14,574 bases of DNA from the NCBI GenBank assembly GCA_038240015.1, contig JBBSEF010000073.1, positions 1 through 14,574 of the forward strand, given 5' to 3'. Position 1 is the first letter of the stretch. The number at the start of each line of letters is the position of its first letter. Made by a program: the position numbers and the translations under genes. The DNA comes from CAHJXF01 sp038240015 (GTDB taxonomy: Bacteria; Pseudomonadota; Gammaproteobacteria; Burkholderiales; Burkholderiaceae_D). Shown here in pieces: positions 13,906 to 14,574 of the stretch. The notes under the pieces were generated by a model, which was not told the origin of the DNA, did not search any database, and saw only the letters and a program-made list of their open reading frames with translations.

Positions 13906-14574
13906 GTGGCCAAAAAAGTGATCGATATGCGCAGTCGCCCTTCGTTCCTGCACGATTTCTATGGCAAGACGCGCGGAACGCCCGAGTTCGAAGTCGTCAA
14001 ATGGCTCAATGGGCGCGTCGGCTCCAATGACATCGAGCACTTCACGCATTCCAAGAACTTGGCATCGTTCGTGAAGGAGATCAAGGAGACGCGCATCACC
14101 GCGTCCGTCATCGTCGGCCGCGACACGCCCGGGATCAAGCACTCGAACGACGAGATTCACGATCTCGTGAAAGGACAAAAACAACTGGTAGGCGTCGGTT
14201 CGATCGATCCGCACCGCTGGGGCGTCAAGGCTGCGGTGCAAGAGGTGGTGCGCGCGGTCAAGCAGCTCGGCCTGAAGGCCATCAACGTCGAACCCGGCTT
14301 CGGCAGCCCGCCGCGCAATGCCGACGATCCGATGCTGTTTCCAATCTACGACGCTTGCGACCAGCTCGGCGTGCCGGTGTGCATCATGTCCGGCCCCACT
14401 GCAGCGAGCCTCGATATGGTGAACCCGTCGGCAGTGGGGCACGTCGCCAAGGCGTTTCCGAAACTATCGATCATCTGCTATCACGGCTTCTATCCGTACG
14501 TGAACGAAATCATTGGCGTCGCTTTCCGTTGGGAGAACGTCTTCATCGTGCCCGACATGTATATCTTTGCGCCC
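13906..14574 (+). CDS. Amidohydrolase-2 (ACMSD-like) fold protein with altered metal ligands; C-terminus beyond window
   Basis: The frame is open from GTG 13906 to the right edge (223 codons). The layout is that of the amidohydrolase-2/ACMSD TIM-barrel family, which contains metal-dependent hydrolases and decarboxylases: an N-terminal strand VIDMRSRP, LVGVGSIDPHRW, GLKAINVEPGF, then DPMLFPIYDACDQLGVPVCIMSG and SIICYHGFYPYVNE. The usual N-terminal metal motif HxH is R9-S-R11, and the mid-barrel His (LPVxxHxG) is replaced by Met161-Ser162; His193 in the third strand motif is kept. The protein may therefore be metal-free, use different ligands, or have lost catalysis. The family's final Asp would be outside the window, although D217 in IVPDMYIF is visible. 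It probably handles a product of the oxygenase pathway, inferred from its place at the end of the operon. Confidence 0.85.
   Translation, partial: MAKKVIDMRSRPSFLHDFYGKTRGTPEFEVVKWLNGRVGSNDIEHFTHSKNLASFVKEIKETRITASVIVGRDTPGIKHSNDEIHDLVKGQKQLVGVGSIDPHRWGVKAAVQEVVRAVKQLGLKAINVEPGFGSPPRNADDPMLFPIYDACDQLGVPVCIMSGPTAASLDMVNPSAVGHVAKAFPKLSIICYHGFYPYVNEIIGVAFRWENVFIVPDMYIFAP

Overview
The window is GC-rich, densely coding bacterial DNA. Its codon choice and protein families (SulP-STAS transporter, NMT1/SsuA-type ABC system, Rieske oxygenase) suggest a proteobacterium, most likely a betaproteobacterium of the Burkholderiales. That placement is an impression from the sequence, not a search result. No RNA genes, insertion sequences, CRISPR arrays or integrase-type mobile genes were seen.

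There are two divergent gene blocks. The left block is on the minus strand and reads leftwards from about 4.5 kb. It holds a SulP-family anion transporter with a STAS domain, followed 34 bp later by a large molybdopterin/[4Fe-4S] oxidoreductase that runs off the left edge. The right block is on the plus strand from 5016 to the right edge and looks like one long operon. It encodes a Rieske non-haem iron oxygenase alpha subunit, its beta subunit, a ferredoxin-type FAD/NAD(P)H reductase, a Rieske ferredoxin fused to a cyclic-nucleotide-binding-like (CNB) domain, an ABC substrate-binding protein, a permease carrying an N-terminal CNB-like domain, an ATPase, a second permease, a second ATPase, and the start of an amidohydrolase-fold protein that runs off the right edge.

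The 520 bp between the blocks has no convincing gene. It holds two tandem copies of a GTTTC-N5-GAAAC palindrome (likely operators) and two perfect GC-rich inverted repeats with 13- and 14-bp arms. One of these sits just upstream of the SulP ribosome binding site.

Working model: the ABC importer brings in a small or aromatic organic anion, possibly a sulfonate. The four-component Rieske oxygenase (NAD(P)H, reductase, Rieske ferredoxin, alpha/beta hydroxylase) oxidises it. The component set resembles methanesulfonate monooxygenase (MsmABCD), but the Rieske motif of the alpha subunit has ordinary 17-residue spacing, so the substrate is open. The amidohydrolase-fold protein may act downstream, and the SulP transporter may move the released inorganic anion.

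The most unusual points are: (i) homologous CNB-like domains fused to both an electron-transfer ferredoxin and an ABC permease in one operon, suggesting uptake and oxidation share one sensory input; (ii) two ABC ATPases whose degenerate motifs are complementary, predicting a heterodimer with one working and one degenerate ATP site; (iii) an amidohydrolase-fold protein lacking most expected metal-binding histidines; and (iv) a Rieske oxygenase with Glu in place of the usual bridging Asp and a shortened HxxxH iron motif.
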